From: an uncultured Alphaproteobacteria bacterium
GTDB lineage: Bacteria > Pseudomonadota > Alphaproteobacteria > Rs-D84
Direction of reading: 5' to 3'
Length of the DNA stretch: 64,000 nt
NCBI GenBank assembly: GCA_905234185.1
Contig: CAJOGC010000002.1
Coordinates: forward strand, 1 to 64,000
Position 1 is the stretch's first letter. Every line of letters starts with the position of its first letter. Below are positions 27,748 to 38,524 of this stretch, piece after piece. The notes under the pieces were generated by a model, which had not been told where the DNA came from, ran no database searches, and was given only the letters and a program-made list of their open reading frames with translations. The position numbers and the translations under genes were made by a program.

Positions 27748-28473
27748 ATGACCGATTTTTTTACTGATAATTTTAAATTCCAATCTTTATTTCAAGCCCA
27801 CTTAAGCATTGCGCTCACCGCTTGGGGAATTATACGCCCAGATATTGCTGAAAAATTAAAACATAAACAATATGATGTTTTAACCGCAGATATTCATGAT
27901 TTGATGGCAAATACCGCCCAAAAATATGGCTGTGATTTAGTCGGCTTTTTAACCCCTGGAAATCGAAAATTATATATTCAACCCGATTACGAAAAAGAAC
28001 TGTGGCGAACCGCAGGCGTCAAATCAAGTAAAGAAAATAAACAGTTCCTTATTGGCGAAGTCTTTGTTTTGATTGACCAGATATGGCAACAAATGACAGC
28101 CCCCGACCAATTAAAATTACCCAAGGACATAAGATTGCTGTTTATGCGCACCGATACATTACGCGGAATTACCGACGATTTATCAACAGTGTGTATTAAC
28201 GGTAAGAACGCTAAAACTGGCGGTGAAAAACGCAGTACCAGGCAAGCACGATGCAAAGCAATAATTCAATCGCCAGAATATAATATCGGCGCACGGGATG
28301 CCCAAAAACACCTGGCGGAAACAATCCAAAAAATTAAAGACATATATTTTGAGATATATGGCGAATCACTGCAAAAGCCGAACAAAAAAGGTGGTATCAC
28401 GCCATGTGATAAAACAATTACTAATTGGCTTTATGAGTTTTCCAAAAATAATTTACCCGACAAGCGCGCTTAG
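27748..28473 (+). CDS. Hypothetical protein
   Basis: 241-aa ORF, adjacent to phage-like genes. Confidence 0.55.
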   Translation: MTDFFTDNFKFQSLFQAHLSIALTAWGIIRPDIAEKLKHKQYDVLTADIHDLMANTAQKYGCDLVGFLTPGNRKLYIQPDYEKELWRTAGVKSSKENKQFLIGEVFVLIDQIWQQMTAPDQLKLPKDIRLLFMRTDTLRGITDDLSTVCINGKNAKTGGEKRSTRQARCKAIIQSPEYNIGARDAQKHLAETIQKIKDIYFEIYGESLQKPNKKGGITPCDKTITNWLYEFSKNNLPDKRA

Positions 28474-28533
28474 AGAAACGAGTTATTGAAACCCTAATTC
28501 TGTCCGCATATATTCGTTGTGAATTAACCAAAG

Positions 28534-29874
28534 GTGTATGCAATGACAGAATTAAAAATCGAAACTGTAAACGTTGAACAATTAAAACCTTATAAAAATA
28601 ACGCAAAAATTCACAGTCCAGACCAGATTAGTCAAATTGCAGATTCAATCAACCAATTTGGGTTTGTGAATCCAATCTTGATTGATGAAAATGACGAAAT
28701 TATCGCCGGACATGGATGATTTGAGGCCGCCAAGATATTAAATCTGTCACAAGTGCCTGTGATACGTATTGGACATTTGACCAATGTCCAAAAACGCAAG
28801 TTGCGGATTGCCGACAATCGAATATCTGAAAACGGTGGCGGTTGGGATGCGGATTTATTAAATATAGAAATCGGTGAATTGTGTGAATTGGAAGATATCG
28901 CGGATATCACAATTACAGGGTTTAACGATATTGAAATTGACCAAATCTTGGCAGAACCGCGTACAAAGGCCGAAGTCAAAAAACTGGATACGGTTCCATA
29001 TGTAGCAGACGATGAGATAATCACAGCCTCTGGCGATATTTGGGAATTTGACGGCGGCCACAGAATTATTTGTGGCGACAGTACAGATCGTGATACGTTT
29101 GCGGAACTGCTTGTCAACAAGCGCGTAAACCTGGTTTTGCAAGACCCGCCGTTTAATATCAAAATCGACGGCTTTGTATCAGGCAACGGCACTGTAAAAC
29201 ATCCAGACTTTGCAATGGCCACTGGGGAAATGTCAGATTCTGAATATACAGAATTTCTTGGCAAAAACTTTGCCCTGTGTTCCAAGTATGCAACCGACAA
29301 TGCCATGATATTCAATTTCATAGATTGGCGGAATATTATGCCTATGTTGACCGCCTGCAAACAAAATTTTGCACGATATATCAACCTGTGCGTTTGGGTT
29401 AAGAATAAGGCGGGCATGGGAACACCATATCGCAGTCAGCATGAATTGTGCACGGTATTCTTGAACAAAGGTGGTACGGTTCCCGACCATATCAAACTGG
29501 GGAAATACGGACGGAACCGCAGTAATGTTTGGCACTACTATGGATGTAATTCGTATGGCCCACACCGCAACGATTTGAAGATGCACCCAACCGTCAAAAG
29601 TTTCGAGATGTTAAGCGATATTATGTTAGATGTGACCAGTGTTGGTGATAAGGTGTTGGATTGTTTCTTGGGCTCTGGCAGTACACTGATTGCCGCACAA
29701 CGCCATAAACGTATTTGTTATGGCATTGAATACGAACCCAAATATGTGGATACATGTGTAAAACGGTTTTATGAAGCATTCGGTATTGATGCGAAAAATC
29801 TGCGAACCGGTAAAACATATACTCAATTGTTAGATGAAAAACGTGCACACAAGGAGATGCAAAATGCCCAATGA
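28534..29874 (+). pseudogene. ParB/sulfiredoxin-domain DNA methyltransferase interrupted by an in-frame TGA
   Basis: ...ENDEIIAGHG-TGA-FEAAKILNLSQVPVIRIGHLTNVQKRKLRIADNR... same frame on both sides; methylase motifs LQDPPFN and DCFLGSGSTLIAAQ downstream. Confidence 0.7.
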
Positions 29875-30238
29875 ACAAAAATGCGGGTTTTGCGTTCCGC
29901 CAAAGGAACATCAATATCAAAAGGGACAATCGGGCAATCCACATGGACGTCCGCGTGGTACCCGCAATCGCAATACCATTGTGCGCGAGCAAATGAACCA
30001 TAAAATCACATTAAAAACCCCAGACGGTGGTATTCGTCGTGTCAGTGCCAAGGAAGGTATTATCGCTAAACAGGTCAACAAGGCTTTACAAGGCAACCTT
30101 GATTCTGCCAAATGGATGTTCGAATTAAACGATGTCGCAGAGGCTGAATACGATGCCATGTCCGCGGCACGAGAACAGCTGAATCGTGACGACAAATTAA
30201 TACTGCAACAATACGTCAAATCGCATAATGGACAATAA
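29864..30238 (+). CDS. DUF5681-type protein (terminase small-subunit-like position)
   Basis: YQKGQSGNPHGRPRGTRNRNTIVREQ; immediately upstream of terL; SD AAGGAG. Confidence 0.75.
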   Translation: MPNEQKCGFCVPPKEHQYQKGQSGNPHGRPRGTRNRNTIVREQMNHKITLKTPDGGIRRVSAKEGIIAKQVNKALQGNLDSAKWMFELNDVAEAEYDAMSAAREQLNRDDKLILQQYVKSHNGQ

Positions 30239-31676
30239 TATTACTGAATTTGATGTGTTTTATTCGTTGTTGCGAACAGATTTTAAATCGTTCGTTATCA
30301 AGGTGTTCAACGAAATATCTGGTGGCGGCGGATACATAGACGGCGAATATATCGACCTGGTTTGCGATTATATCGTTAACGTTATTAATGGTAACCAAAA
30401 CCGCCTAATTATCAATATACCGCCACGATATATGAAATCAATTATCTGTTCAGTGGCACTACCGGCATTTGTATTGGGACACAATCCGCGGTCACACATA
30501 ATATGTGTAAGTTATTCTGATGATCTGGCAACCAAGTTCGCAAATGATACCAGAACGGTTATGATGTCAGATTGGTATAAACACATATTTCCACAAACAC
30601 GAATTTCCAAACAACAATTCGCCAAAGATGATTTTGAAACAACCGTCCATGGTGGGCGTTTTGCAACATCAGTTGGTGGTGTTTTAACCGGACGTGGCGC
30701 AGAATGGATTATTATAGACGACCCGATTAAACCAGTTGACGCCAATTCAGAAATTATGCGAAACCGAGTGAATGATTGGTATCATACAACGTTATTTTCA
30801 CGGTTAAATGATAAAAACACTGGTCGCATTTTACTGATTATGCAGCGGTTGCATCAAGACGACCTGACTGGACACTTGTTAGAAAACGGTGATGGTTTTC
30901 AACTCCTGCGATTACCAATTATTGCAGATACTGATGAAGCAATACCTTTTACCCAAGCCAACCGTGTTTTTAGACGAATCCCTGGAATGCCACTACACCC
31001 AGAACGCGAATCTATAGAAACCGTTATGCATATCAAAGACAGTGTTGGTGAATTTGTGTTCGCTGGACAATACCAACAATTACCCGCACCCCAGGAAGGT
31101 TGCATAATTAAATCTGAATGGATGCAATATTACACAACCACCCCCGAAAACTTTACACATATAGTAACATCTTGGGACACGGCATCGAAAACGGGGACAA
31201 CCAACGCATATTCCGCGTGCATAACCTTCGGGATTTCCGCTGACAAACATATTTACCTATTGGACATTTATCGTGAAAAACTTGAATTTCCACACTTGGC
31301 AAATATGGTAAAATCTAAATTTGATTCGTTGTTTGCGGCACACCAAAGAGCGCAACACAAGATTGTTATTGAAGATGCATCGTCAGGAACTCAACTTATT
31401 CAATTTTTGCCAGAAAATGGTATCCGTAGCACATATATTCAAGCCGTTCATCCAGACGAAGACAAAGTTGCGCGTATGAATGGTGCATCAGCATATGTTT
31501 ATCGTGGAACGGTATTATTTCCATCAATCCACAACCATTTTTGGGATAATTTTGAAAAAGAATTGTTGCTGTTCCCAAATTCCGCATTCAAAGACCAATG
31601 CGATGCTTTCGCCCAAGGTGTTCTATACTGTGCCGAAATCATCGCCAAACCTACCCCACGCTTATTCGTTCTATAG
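30228..31676 (+). CDS. terL: Phage terminase large subunit
   Basis: IINIPPRYMKSIICSVALPAFVLG, GAEWIIIDDPI, nuclease domain TSWDTASKTG. Confidence 0.88.
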   Translation: MDNNITEFDVFYSLLRTDFKSFVIKVFNEISGGGGYIDGEYIDLVCDYIVNVINGNQNRLIINIPPRYMKSIICSVALPAFVLGHNPRSHIICVSYSDDLATKFANDTRTVMMSDWYKHIFPQTRISKQQFAKDDFETTVHGGRFATSVGGVLTGRGAEWIIIDDPIKPVDANSEIMRNRVNDWYHTTLFSRLNDKNTGRILLIMQRLHQDDLTGHLLENGDGFQLLRLPIIADTDEAIPFTQANRVFRRIPGMPLHPERESIETVMHIKDSVGEFVFAGQYQQLPAPQEGCIIKSEWMQYYTTTPENFTHIVTSWDTASKTGTTNAYSACITFGISADKHIYLLDIYREKLEFPHLANMVKSKFDSLFAAHQRAQHKIVIEDASSGTQLIQFLPENGIRSTYIQAVHPDEDKVARMNGASAYVYRGTVLFPSIHNHFWDNFEKELLLFPNSAFKDQCDAFAQGVLYCAEIIAKPTPRLFVL

Positions 31677-31709
31677 ACTTAACATAAAACCGCCCGAATG
31701 GACGGTTAT

Positions 31710-32801
31710 TTACATATTGTGAACGACATCCTTAACTTCTATCATAATCTTACCTATCTCTTTATCGGTCATACCAACTTGATGACCAAGGTGTATCATA
31801 TCTGCACCTGTTATATCTATTCCTTTATGATTAACCGATGTTGTATGTTCCCAATGACCAATGGTTTGTGTTAAATCAAATGCAGGTGCCAGTTTCCAAT
31901 CTTTGCCATCATATAAAAATGCAAAATTCTTGGAATGATCGTCTGTGTTGTTTATTAACACATTAAACACCATTAAACGAAACATCTTTTCAACATCGAC
32001 CATATTGCGTGTCAATTTTGCAGTAAGCGATAACAAATCAGAATAATCTAGTACTGGTTGATTGTAGTCGGCATCCAACAGACCAGATGCCGATATCATA
32101 AATACCTTTTCACCATTCTCTTTCCTGTCAAAGCGTCTTACACCAAAGTATTTATCGTTGAATAGTCTATGTTCTGGCACCTCTAATCCTGCTCGCACGG
32201 CCTGTTCCATAATATCAAATTCACGTTTGCCGATATCTACTGGATCGACCGCAGCACGAAACTTGATTATCCAGTTACTACCATCAAACTTACGAAATAT
32301 CTTTGGACGTGTTCCACCAGACGAACCACCAACTCTAAACAATTCTTCCGTAACAGAATCTTCGGTAACAACGTTCGCATCATTAATTATCTTGTTTATT
32401 TCATCTGCGATGACTTCTAGACTTGAATCTTTGTATTCTGCGAGCATGTTTTCTGCTGGTTCAAATTCAAGTGCTCCGGGGCCATTTTTACCAACAATTG
32501 CCAACCTATCCAACACAGAAATACTATTTGGGGCAATACCACGTCTTTGTAATTCACGATTTACCAATAACTTTCCCCAATTATCTGGCAGACAGTCGTT
32601 GAATACGCCAAACACCCCATTAAAGGGTTCTCTATTTGCAATAAATACCGTCTTTTCCAGCGGTAATTTAAATGGCGATATGCTAAATCCATTTTCCAGC
32701 CATCCTGCATCATATTCAAACGCCATAAGGCTATCGGGGGTCAACGCCAAACGCCCTACAATAGAATCACGATATTTTACGATCAGCATCTTATTTTGCA
32801 T
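31710..32801 (-). CDS. hipA: HipA-family kinase toxin
   Basis: GVFNDCLPDNWGKLL, MVFNVLINNTDDHSKNFAFL, KLAPAFDLT. Confidence 0.88.
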   Translation of the reverse strand: MQNKMLIVKYRDSIVGRLALTPDSLMAFEYDAGWLENGFSISPFKLPLEKTVFIANREPFNGVFGVFNDCLPDNWGKLLVNRELQRRGIAPNSISVLDRLAIVGKNGPGALEFEPAENMLAEYKDSSLEVIADEINKIINDANVVTEDSVTEELFRVGGSSGGTRPKIFRKFDGSNWIIKFRAAVDPVDIGKREFDIMEQAVRAGLEVPEHRLFNDKYFGVRRFDRKENGEKVFMISASGLLDADYNQPVLDYSDLLSLTAKLTRNMVDVEKMFRLMVFNVLINNTDDHSKNFAFLYDGKDWKLAPAFDLTQTIGHWEHTTSVNHKGIDITGADMIHLGHQVGMTDKEIGKIMIEVKDVVHNM

Positions 32802-33075
32802 CTGTACCTCCGTCTTTTACTACATCAAAAATAGATTGATAGTTTTTGCGTGCGAATAGATTATTAAAGTCAGATTCATACCCCAGCACCATTGCGAGTT
32901 TCAACAACGACGACAAAGATATTTCCCCAGTGCGCTCAAACCGCTTGATAGATCCCAACGATACTCCAGACCGCTCCGCTAAAACCGTCTGAGATACCTC
33001 TGCATTTTTACGAGCGTTACGAAATCTTTCGGAAACATTCTGTTTTATAGATAATATATTGTCTATTTGTATCAT
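32791..33075 (-). CDS. hipB: HipB-like XRE antitoxin
   Basis: RNARKNAEVSQTVLAERSGVSLGSIKRFERTGEISLSSLLKLAMVL; overlaps the hipA start. Confidence 0.85.
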   Translation of the reverse strand: MIQIDNILSIKQNVSERFRNARKNAEVSQTVLAERSGVSLGSIKRFERTGEISLSSLLKLAMVLGYESDFNNLFARKNYQSIFDVVKDGGTDAK

Positions 33076-33088
33076 ATTTTTCTACTTA

Positions 33089-33106
33089 TAGATATTATAT
33101 TATCTA
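33089..33106. promoter_or_regulatory. Candidate HipB operator
   Basis: TAGATA-TTATAT-TATCTA inverted repeat upstream of hipB; a related ATAGATAATATATTGTCTAT lies inside the start of the gene. Confidence 0.5.
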
Positions 33107-33270
33107 TTATAGTGTATAATTCAAACCTTTGCAAGTATTAAAAACGGTCATATTTTTTCTATCTTGTTTTTCCGTTAAGTTATTGTGTTTTTTGATAATC
33201 AACCCCATAAACACATTGTGAAAATAGAAAAAAAATGATACAATATATGGCGTTAAAACAAGGATCATAC

Positions 33271-34281
33271 ATGAAACAAACCGATGAACAAATAATTGCT
33301 ACGGTTCGTAAAATATTGGATGTGTTACATGATCCAAATACGGGGTTTAATGCTTTTCGTAAGGAATTACGTGAACAACATTTAAAAAAGGAAGAATACG
33401 AACAACGTATTGTTGATAAAGAATACGAATTAGCAGAAAAGTATGGATTAACAAAAGAATACAATCGAGACGAAATCAAGTTCCGCCTTAGTGGTAAAGA
33501 TGTCATGGACAGCCATTTATATGTTTCGTGTGGTCAGGCAGCAAAGGCGTTTTGTTATGTCAATTCACAATTACCAAAAGAAGAACAGCTGGATTTGAAA
33601 GTATTATTTAGTACAGATATTGAACACCTGATTGATGCTAAGGAAGGCCATACATTACCATGTGTTAAATTGTCAGACGGTAAATGGCATGCAATAGAAC
33701 CACAGATACAGCCAGAAAAAGGCAAGCAACCAGGATTCCAATTTGTTTGTGATGATGTCAAGGTTAGTGGTGAAATCTGGCATCAATTGGAATCAATAAA
33801 AAAGAAGGGGCGACCATATCAAATTACCAAGATAGTAACTCCAGAAGAACATGCAACCACATACTCTGACTTTGGTAAGTTTTTAGAAGCATCTATGGTA
33901 CATAAGGGAAAACTAGGCTTTGTCTGTTCCACGCTTAAACTGATATTGCAAAACAAAAATCCTGGACAATATAAAAACGGCAAACGTCAAATTTATGAAA
34001 TTTGTAAAGCATTGGACGGAAAGAATGCCTCGGTAAAAGTGTGGGTCTTCACTAGAGGGGAAGATATAGCATGCAGAATTGGTATTGAAGACAATGGTGT
34101 ATGTTACGATATGAACCCAACAGTACAATACTTGTCTTTGAGCAAAGTTGTTGGCAATGATTTCAAGTTTAATGAACAAGGGTTTCAATTAACACAAACA
34201 CTGACCCCAGAAGAATATGTCCAAGAGTTTGAAAAACGCAGTCAGACATTAACAAACATCAACAACCAAGGAAGAGAATAA
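33271..34281 (+). CDS. Hypothetical protein, possible transglutaminase-like cysteine peptidase fold
   Basis: CGQAAKAFCYVNSQL...EGHTLPCVKLSDGKWHAIEPQ resembles the Cys/His/acid core. Confidence 0.45.
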   Translation: MKQTDEQIIATVRKILDVLHDPNTGFNAFRKELREQHLKKEEYEQRIVDKEYELAEKYGLTKEYNRDEIKFRLSGKDVMDSHLYVSCGQAAKAFCYVNSQLPKEEQLDLKVLFSTDIEHLIDAKEGHTLPCVKLSDGKWHAIEPQIQPEKGKQPGFQFVCDDVKVSGEIWHQLESIKKKGRPYQITKIVTPEEHATTYSDFGKFLEASMVHKGKLGFVCSTLKLILQNKNPGQYKNGKRQIYEICKALDGKNASVKVWVFTRGEDIACRIGIEDNGVCYDMNPTVQYLSLSKVVGNDFKFNEQGFQLTQTLTPEEYVQEFEKRSQTLTNINNQGRE

Positions 34282-34331
34282 TTGTACGAAAATGGTTATA
34301 ATGCATAAAAATAAGAAAAAGGATTACAATA

Positions 34332-35474
34332 ATGCACGAGCTTAACAAGGATATTAGCAATCAAAAAATAGATGCAATAATAGATTTGTTGGTGGCAATG
34401 TACGTTAGGTCTTTTTGTAACAAAGTATATAACGGAAGGCCTTGGGGATTTGTTCTACCAGAAGACGATAAAAATATATCTCGATTTGAAAATGTGCTTT
34501 TATTATACCTGTTTAATGCATGCCGTGCATATACGACGAGGAATATCTTTTCTGCACAAGAATCATATCCTTTCGGTAATCCGACCATAAAAAAACAAAG
34601 CAGATTATGGCTAGATGGATCTGCTGCGCCGTTTGCTGGAAACACCCTGAAACAGAATGAAACTTTGAATTGGTTTATGGATATAATAGATAACCGCAAC
34701 ATTGGCCAAAGGTGGTACCCAGATTATGACAAACCGGATTTTAACCCTGAAACACAATATAAAACTGAAATTGAAATGGCAAGAAAATCTGGTGATTGGA
34801 AATCGCTGATAAAATTGCTAAGCGAAGACTTTAGAAAACTTTTACATGACATATATGGTAACAATGAAAAAAAACTGAAAAATATCGGGGTTACATATGA
34901 TGGTTATGTAGACTTGGTGATTCAACGATTTAAACGAGATGCTACACAATTATTAACAGAATCGATTGGACAACCAGATTATCATGGTGAGTATGATGAC
35001 CACTATAGTTATCCAAAGAACCAAGAAGAAGTTCCAGCATATTTTGAGAAAATATGTGGAGAAAGTGTACATAAGCTTGAAGAATTGAAATCTATCCACA
35101 GGGAATCTGAAGAATATGTTGATGAATTGTATAATTCAGGTCAATTACAACATAAAGCCAAACAGTATCTTATGGGATGCGACAATATCAATGATTTTGT
35201 AGAGCAGTTTATAAAGTTGAAAAATTTGCAAAAAGAACGAGATGCTCTTTCCGAACAGTATGTCTCCAAACTGGAACAAAAAATAGCAAAAGAACTTCCG
35301 TTAAAATCAAAGGGTCGAGTTACAAAAGAACTGAAAACACAGCGTCGAGACAAGTTTAATGGAGCAAAGAACAAGGTATTAGAAATGTTGAAAGATATTG
35401 ATGATAACACTGTCGTTGGCATAGAACAAACGGTACAGGTATATCGTCAAGCGATAAGAGAATTAGAAATTTAA
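34332..35474 (+). CDS. Hypothetical protein
   Basis: 380-aa ORF in a same-strand gene series. Confidence 0.55.
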   Translation: MHELNKDISNQKIDAIIDLLVAMYVRSFCNKVYNGRPWGFVLPEDDKNISRFENVLLLYLFNACRAYTTRNIFSAQESYPFGNPTIKKQSRLWLDGSAAPFAGNTLKQNETLNWFMDIIDNRNIGQRWYPDYDKPDFNPETQYKTEIEMARKSGDWKSLIKLLSEDFRKLLHDIYGNNEKKLKNIGVTYDGYVDLVIQRFKRDATQLLTESIGQPDYHGEYDDHYSYPKNQEEVPAYFEKICGESVHKLEELKSIHRESEEYVDELYNSGQLQHKAKQYLMGCDNINDFVEQFIKLKNLQKERDALSEQYVSKLEQKIAKELPLKSKGRVTKELKTQRRDKFNGAKNKVLEMLKDIDDNTVVGIEQTVQVYRQAIRELEI

Positions 35475-35494
35475 TGGTATAAGCGCGAATAACC

Positions 35495-36838
35495 ATGGCG
35501 ACAGGTAGTTTTATATTTAAATTTAAAAAAGAACCCTCGGCACGAGCTGTTGCTGATAATATAATTCGGATTCCGAACTTTGCCGATAAGACGACACAAC
35601 TGGGGTCGTATGATTTTGTTTTATATGGTGATGCGTCTGGCGTAGATATTTCAAATGCGGGGGATTTATTAAAATATATGCGTTTCAGCAATGAGACAAT
35701 ATTTCCATCAAAGGATAAGATGCCAGATGGATTTGAACCAGATAAAGTTCTGGAAAGCGGTAAAGCCCCAGGTTTGCATATTGGAGATTTGCATGATGCT
35801 GGCATAACCGGCAAAGGTATAACTGTTGCCATTATAGACCAAGCATTAAATACCGAACATGTTGAAATCAAAGATAACATTGTTCATTATGAATCCATAG
35901 GTTATGAAAAAGGTAAGCTTGCGGATTTACATGGTACGGCCGTATCCAGTTTGTTGGCAGGCAAGACACTGGGGGTTGCACCGGATGCCAAGGTTGTATA
36001 TTTTGCTGCAAATAATTTAAAAGATGCTTCTGACAAGTTATTTGTGGATCCAGAAATCAAAGAGGCAGTATCAAAACATCTGCCAGAAAATGTGAAATAT
36101 GACGATTTCATCGCTGGTGTTAAAAACAAGAAATATGAAACCGATAAAACGTTTCAACAATTGCTTCGTGGTGTAATGCGTCAATTGCCACCAGGGATTG
36201 TAAAACGTATAGAAAATGCTAAACGCGAGATATGTTTTGAGAATTATGCAGAGGCACTGCGCAGAATATTGTTTATGAATTCTAGATTGCCGAAAGATAA
36301 AAAGATATCTGCGGTTTCAATCAGTTGGGGTATGTTGCACGAAGATCCAGAAAGCACGAAACTAATAAAAATGTTAATAGAAAGTGGCGTAATGGTGTTA
36401 ACCACAGATTCTTATAGGTTTTATGGTGATAAAGCAGCATTTACAACAATAGACAGAAAAACGAATTCTGACCCAGATAATATCGAATCTTATGATGCTG
36501 GCTTTTGGAGAAAATATTCTGAACAACCAGAAAATAAGTTGTTGGTCCCTGCAGGTGGTCGGACGATTGCCGGATACTACGATGATACCCAGTATATTTA
36601 TTCTGGAGCTAATGCGGGTATGTCTTGGGCGACACCGTATTTAGTTGGTGTATATGCGCTGGCAAAGCAAGTAATGCCAACCTTGACACCCGAGCATTTC
36701 TTTGAGGTGGCACATAAGGTAGCCGCTACAAGCGAAAAGACAGGAAATAACGCTATTATTCAACCGCAAAGAATAGTAGAATACCTACAGAATGAAAACT
36801 TATTACAAATGCAAAATATAGACACAAAAGGCAGATAG
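35495..36838 (+). CDS. Subtilisin-like S8 serine peptidase without a signal peptide
   Basis: GKGITVAIIDQAL (D), DLHGTAVSSLLAG (H), GMSWATPYLVG (S). Confidence 0.85.
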   Translation: MATGSFIFKFKKEPSARAVADNIIRIPNFADKTTQLGSYDFVLYGDASGVDISNAGDLLKYMRFSNETIFPSKDKMPDGFEPDKVLESGKAPGLHIGDLHDAGITGKGITVAIIDQALNTEHVEIKDNIVHYESIGYEKGKLADLHGTAVSSLLAGKTLGVAPDAKVVYFAANNLKDASDKLFVDPEIKEAVSKHLPENVKYDDFIAGVKNKKYETDKTFQQLLRGVMRQLPPGIVKRIENAKREICFENYAEALRRILFMNSRLPKDKKISAVSISWGMLHEDPESTKLIKMLIESGVMVLTTDSYRFYGDKAAFTTIDRKTNSDPDNIESYDAGFWRKYSEQPENKLLVPAGGRTIAGYYDDTQYIYSGANAGMSWATPYLVGVYALAKQVMPTLTPEHFFEVAHKVAATSEKTGNNAIIQPQRIVEYLQNENLLQMQNIDTKGR

Positions 36839-36840
36839 AT

Positions 36841-37422
36841 ATGACGGAAATGGAAAAATTCTATAAGTTATTTAGACGGGATTTAAAAACACCGCGTTTG
36901 GAATTACGTGTATTAGAGCCAACGAAAGAAAATGCAAAACTGGTATGGGATGCGATCAAAGGCGAAAATCCAGCGGATTTTAAGTATGTGAATTGGACCC
37001 CAGATTATAAGAAACCACTGCCTGAAAGTATGGAAGAAACGTTAAAACAAATGCAACAAGAAGAAAAGTTCGATATTAATCCAAATGGTGCAATTTGGTA
37101 TGTGTTTTATAAAGGTAAGCTGATCGGTCATCATGGTGTGTTCTATTTCGACAATAACAGATCTATGCAAATTGGAAATGTCTGGTTCATAAAATCAGCA
37201 TGGGGACACGGTTTTAATCATGAAATTCAAGATATGTTGATGAAAAAGGCGTTCTTGGAATTAGGTGCAAATCGATTGCTGTATCAATGTATGGCAGCCA
37301 ATGAAAGATCGCACAAATCTGCGATTGGTAGTGGATTTCATTTGGATGGCACACACATGCCAGACGGCAGTTATATGGATCAGCTGGTCTTTACAAAACT
37401 TGCTAGCGAATACGGAAAATAA
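36841..37422 (+). CDS. GNAT N-acetyltransferase (RimJ/RimL-like)
   Basis: TPRLELRVLEPTKENAKLVWDAI... GANRLLYQCMAANERSHKSAIGSGF. Confidence 0.8.
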   Translation: MTEMEKFYKLFRRDLKTPRLELRVLEPTKENAKLVWDAIKGENPADFKYVNWTPDYKKPLPESMEETLKQMQQEEKFDINPNGAIWYVFYKGKLIGHHGVFYFDNNRSMQIGNVWFIKSAWGHGFNHEIQDMLMKKAFLELGANRLLYQCMAANERSHKSAIGSGFHLDGTHMPDGSYMDQLVFTKLASEYGK

Positions 37423-37432
37423 AGGGTTAATT

Positions 37433-38155
37433 ATGCAAATAGTATTAAAACATGCAACCGCAGAGGATGTGTGGAATCAGATTATAGAAACACATACAGA
37501 GTATCATCAAGGATTAAAATACTTTGGGTATGGTTACAGTATGTTTGTTCCAAACAATCCGCGTTTGCATGAAATGTTTGAAATTGAACATCTGACCGAT
37601 GAACAAACTAAACACTATCATGACATCGTTGTTAACGAAATATACAACATAAATGATCTGAATAAATTTGATGATATGATTTTGAATCAGGTTATACCAA
37701 TGGTTTCGCGTGGTGTGGAAAAGTTGAAACCTATGCTGAAATCATGGGGGGCAACACTGCCTGATGAACTGGAAATAATGTGCCATTATGGTCGTGGTGG
37801 TGCGTATTGGTATAGTGAACCGGACAGCAATGACCCAAATCGTATTGTGTTCCGCTGCACGAATTTCCATGGCAATCATTTCGGCATGGCACAGTTGTTT
37901 ATGCACGAATTGATACATATATTGATAGAATTGCCGATTATCAAAAAATACCATGTGCCACAGGATTTGAAAGAACGCATCGTTGATATCATTGGTTTTG
38001 AATTCTTTGGGAAACCTGTGCAGCCACTGTATGAAAACTCTTTCGCAAATGCCTATATAACATTGGATGCAATCAAAACAGATCTGCCTGGTGCCGTTGC
38101 TAGAATGATGAACGATTATAATGCAAGGCAACAAAAACAGACCCTTGAACGTTAA
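37433..38155 (+). CDS. Putative HEXXH metallopeptidase
   Basis: FMHELIHILIELP motif; start ATG at 37433. Confidence 0.6.
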   Translation: MQIVLKHATAEDVWNQIIETHTEYHQGLKYFGYGYSMFVPNNPRLHEMFEIEHLTDEQTKHYHDIVVNEIYNINDLNKFDDMILNQVIPMVSRGVEKLKPMLKSWGATLPDELEIMCHYGRGGAYWYSEPDSNDPNRIVFRCTNFHGNHFGMAQLFMHELIHILIELPIIKKYHVPQDLKERIVDIIGFEFFGKPVQPLYENSFANAYITLDAIKTDLPGAVARMMNDYNARQQKQTLER

Positions 38156-38249
38156 AAATATAAAATTGTGCAAAATTGGTCTTTGCTATTGACAAAATAT
38201 AATTTTTGTATTAGATATATGCCATATAACCTACATAAAGGGGGTGCAC

Positions 38250-38498
38250 ATGAGCAAAAAAACGTTCAAAACATCCAAAGACAACACAGGGTTGATTGTT
38301 TTGTTTGTCGTAGCGGGCTTGACGTTTGCCGCATTGATAGGTCTTTCTATTGATGGGCAAATTCGATTGAATAAAGACAGAAAATTGAACGATCCCCAAT
38401 TAAATGAGGCAATAGATAAACGCCTTCGGAACGAGATATCTGGGGCCGAGTATCAATACGTACGCGAACAGGCATTACGCAATCAGAAAAGCAGATAA
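38250..38498 (+). CDS. Small membrane protein
   Basis: Single TM LIVLFVVAGLTFAALIGLSI. Confidence 0.5.
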   Translation: MSKKTFKTSKDNTGLIVLFVVAGLTFAALIGLSIDGQIRLNKDRKLNDPQLNEAIDKRLRNEISGAEYQYVREQALRNQKSR

Positions 38499-38524
38499 CC
38501 AACAAGTAACAAAAAGAGGCACAA

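Noticed and set aside
28534-29874. UGA recoded as Trp
   Set aside because: Many clear genes in the window terminate with TGA, and the expected residue at this position is Arg, not Trp.
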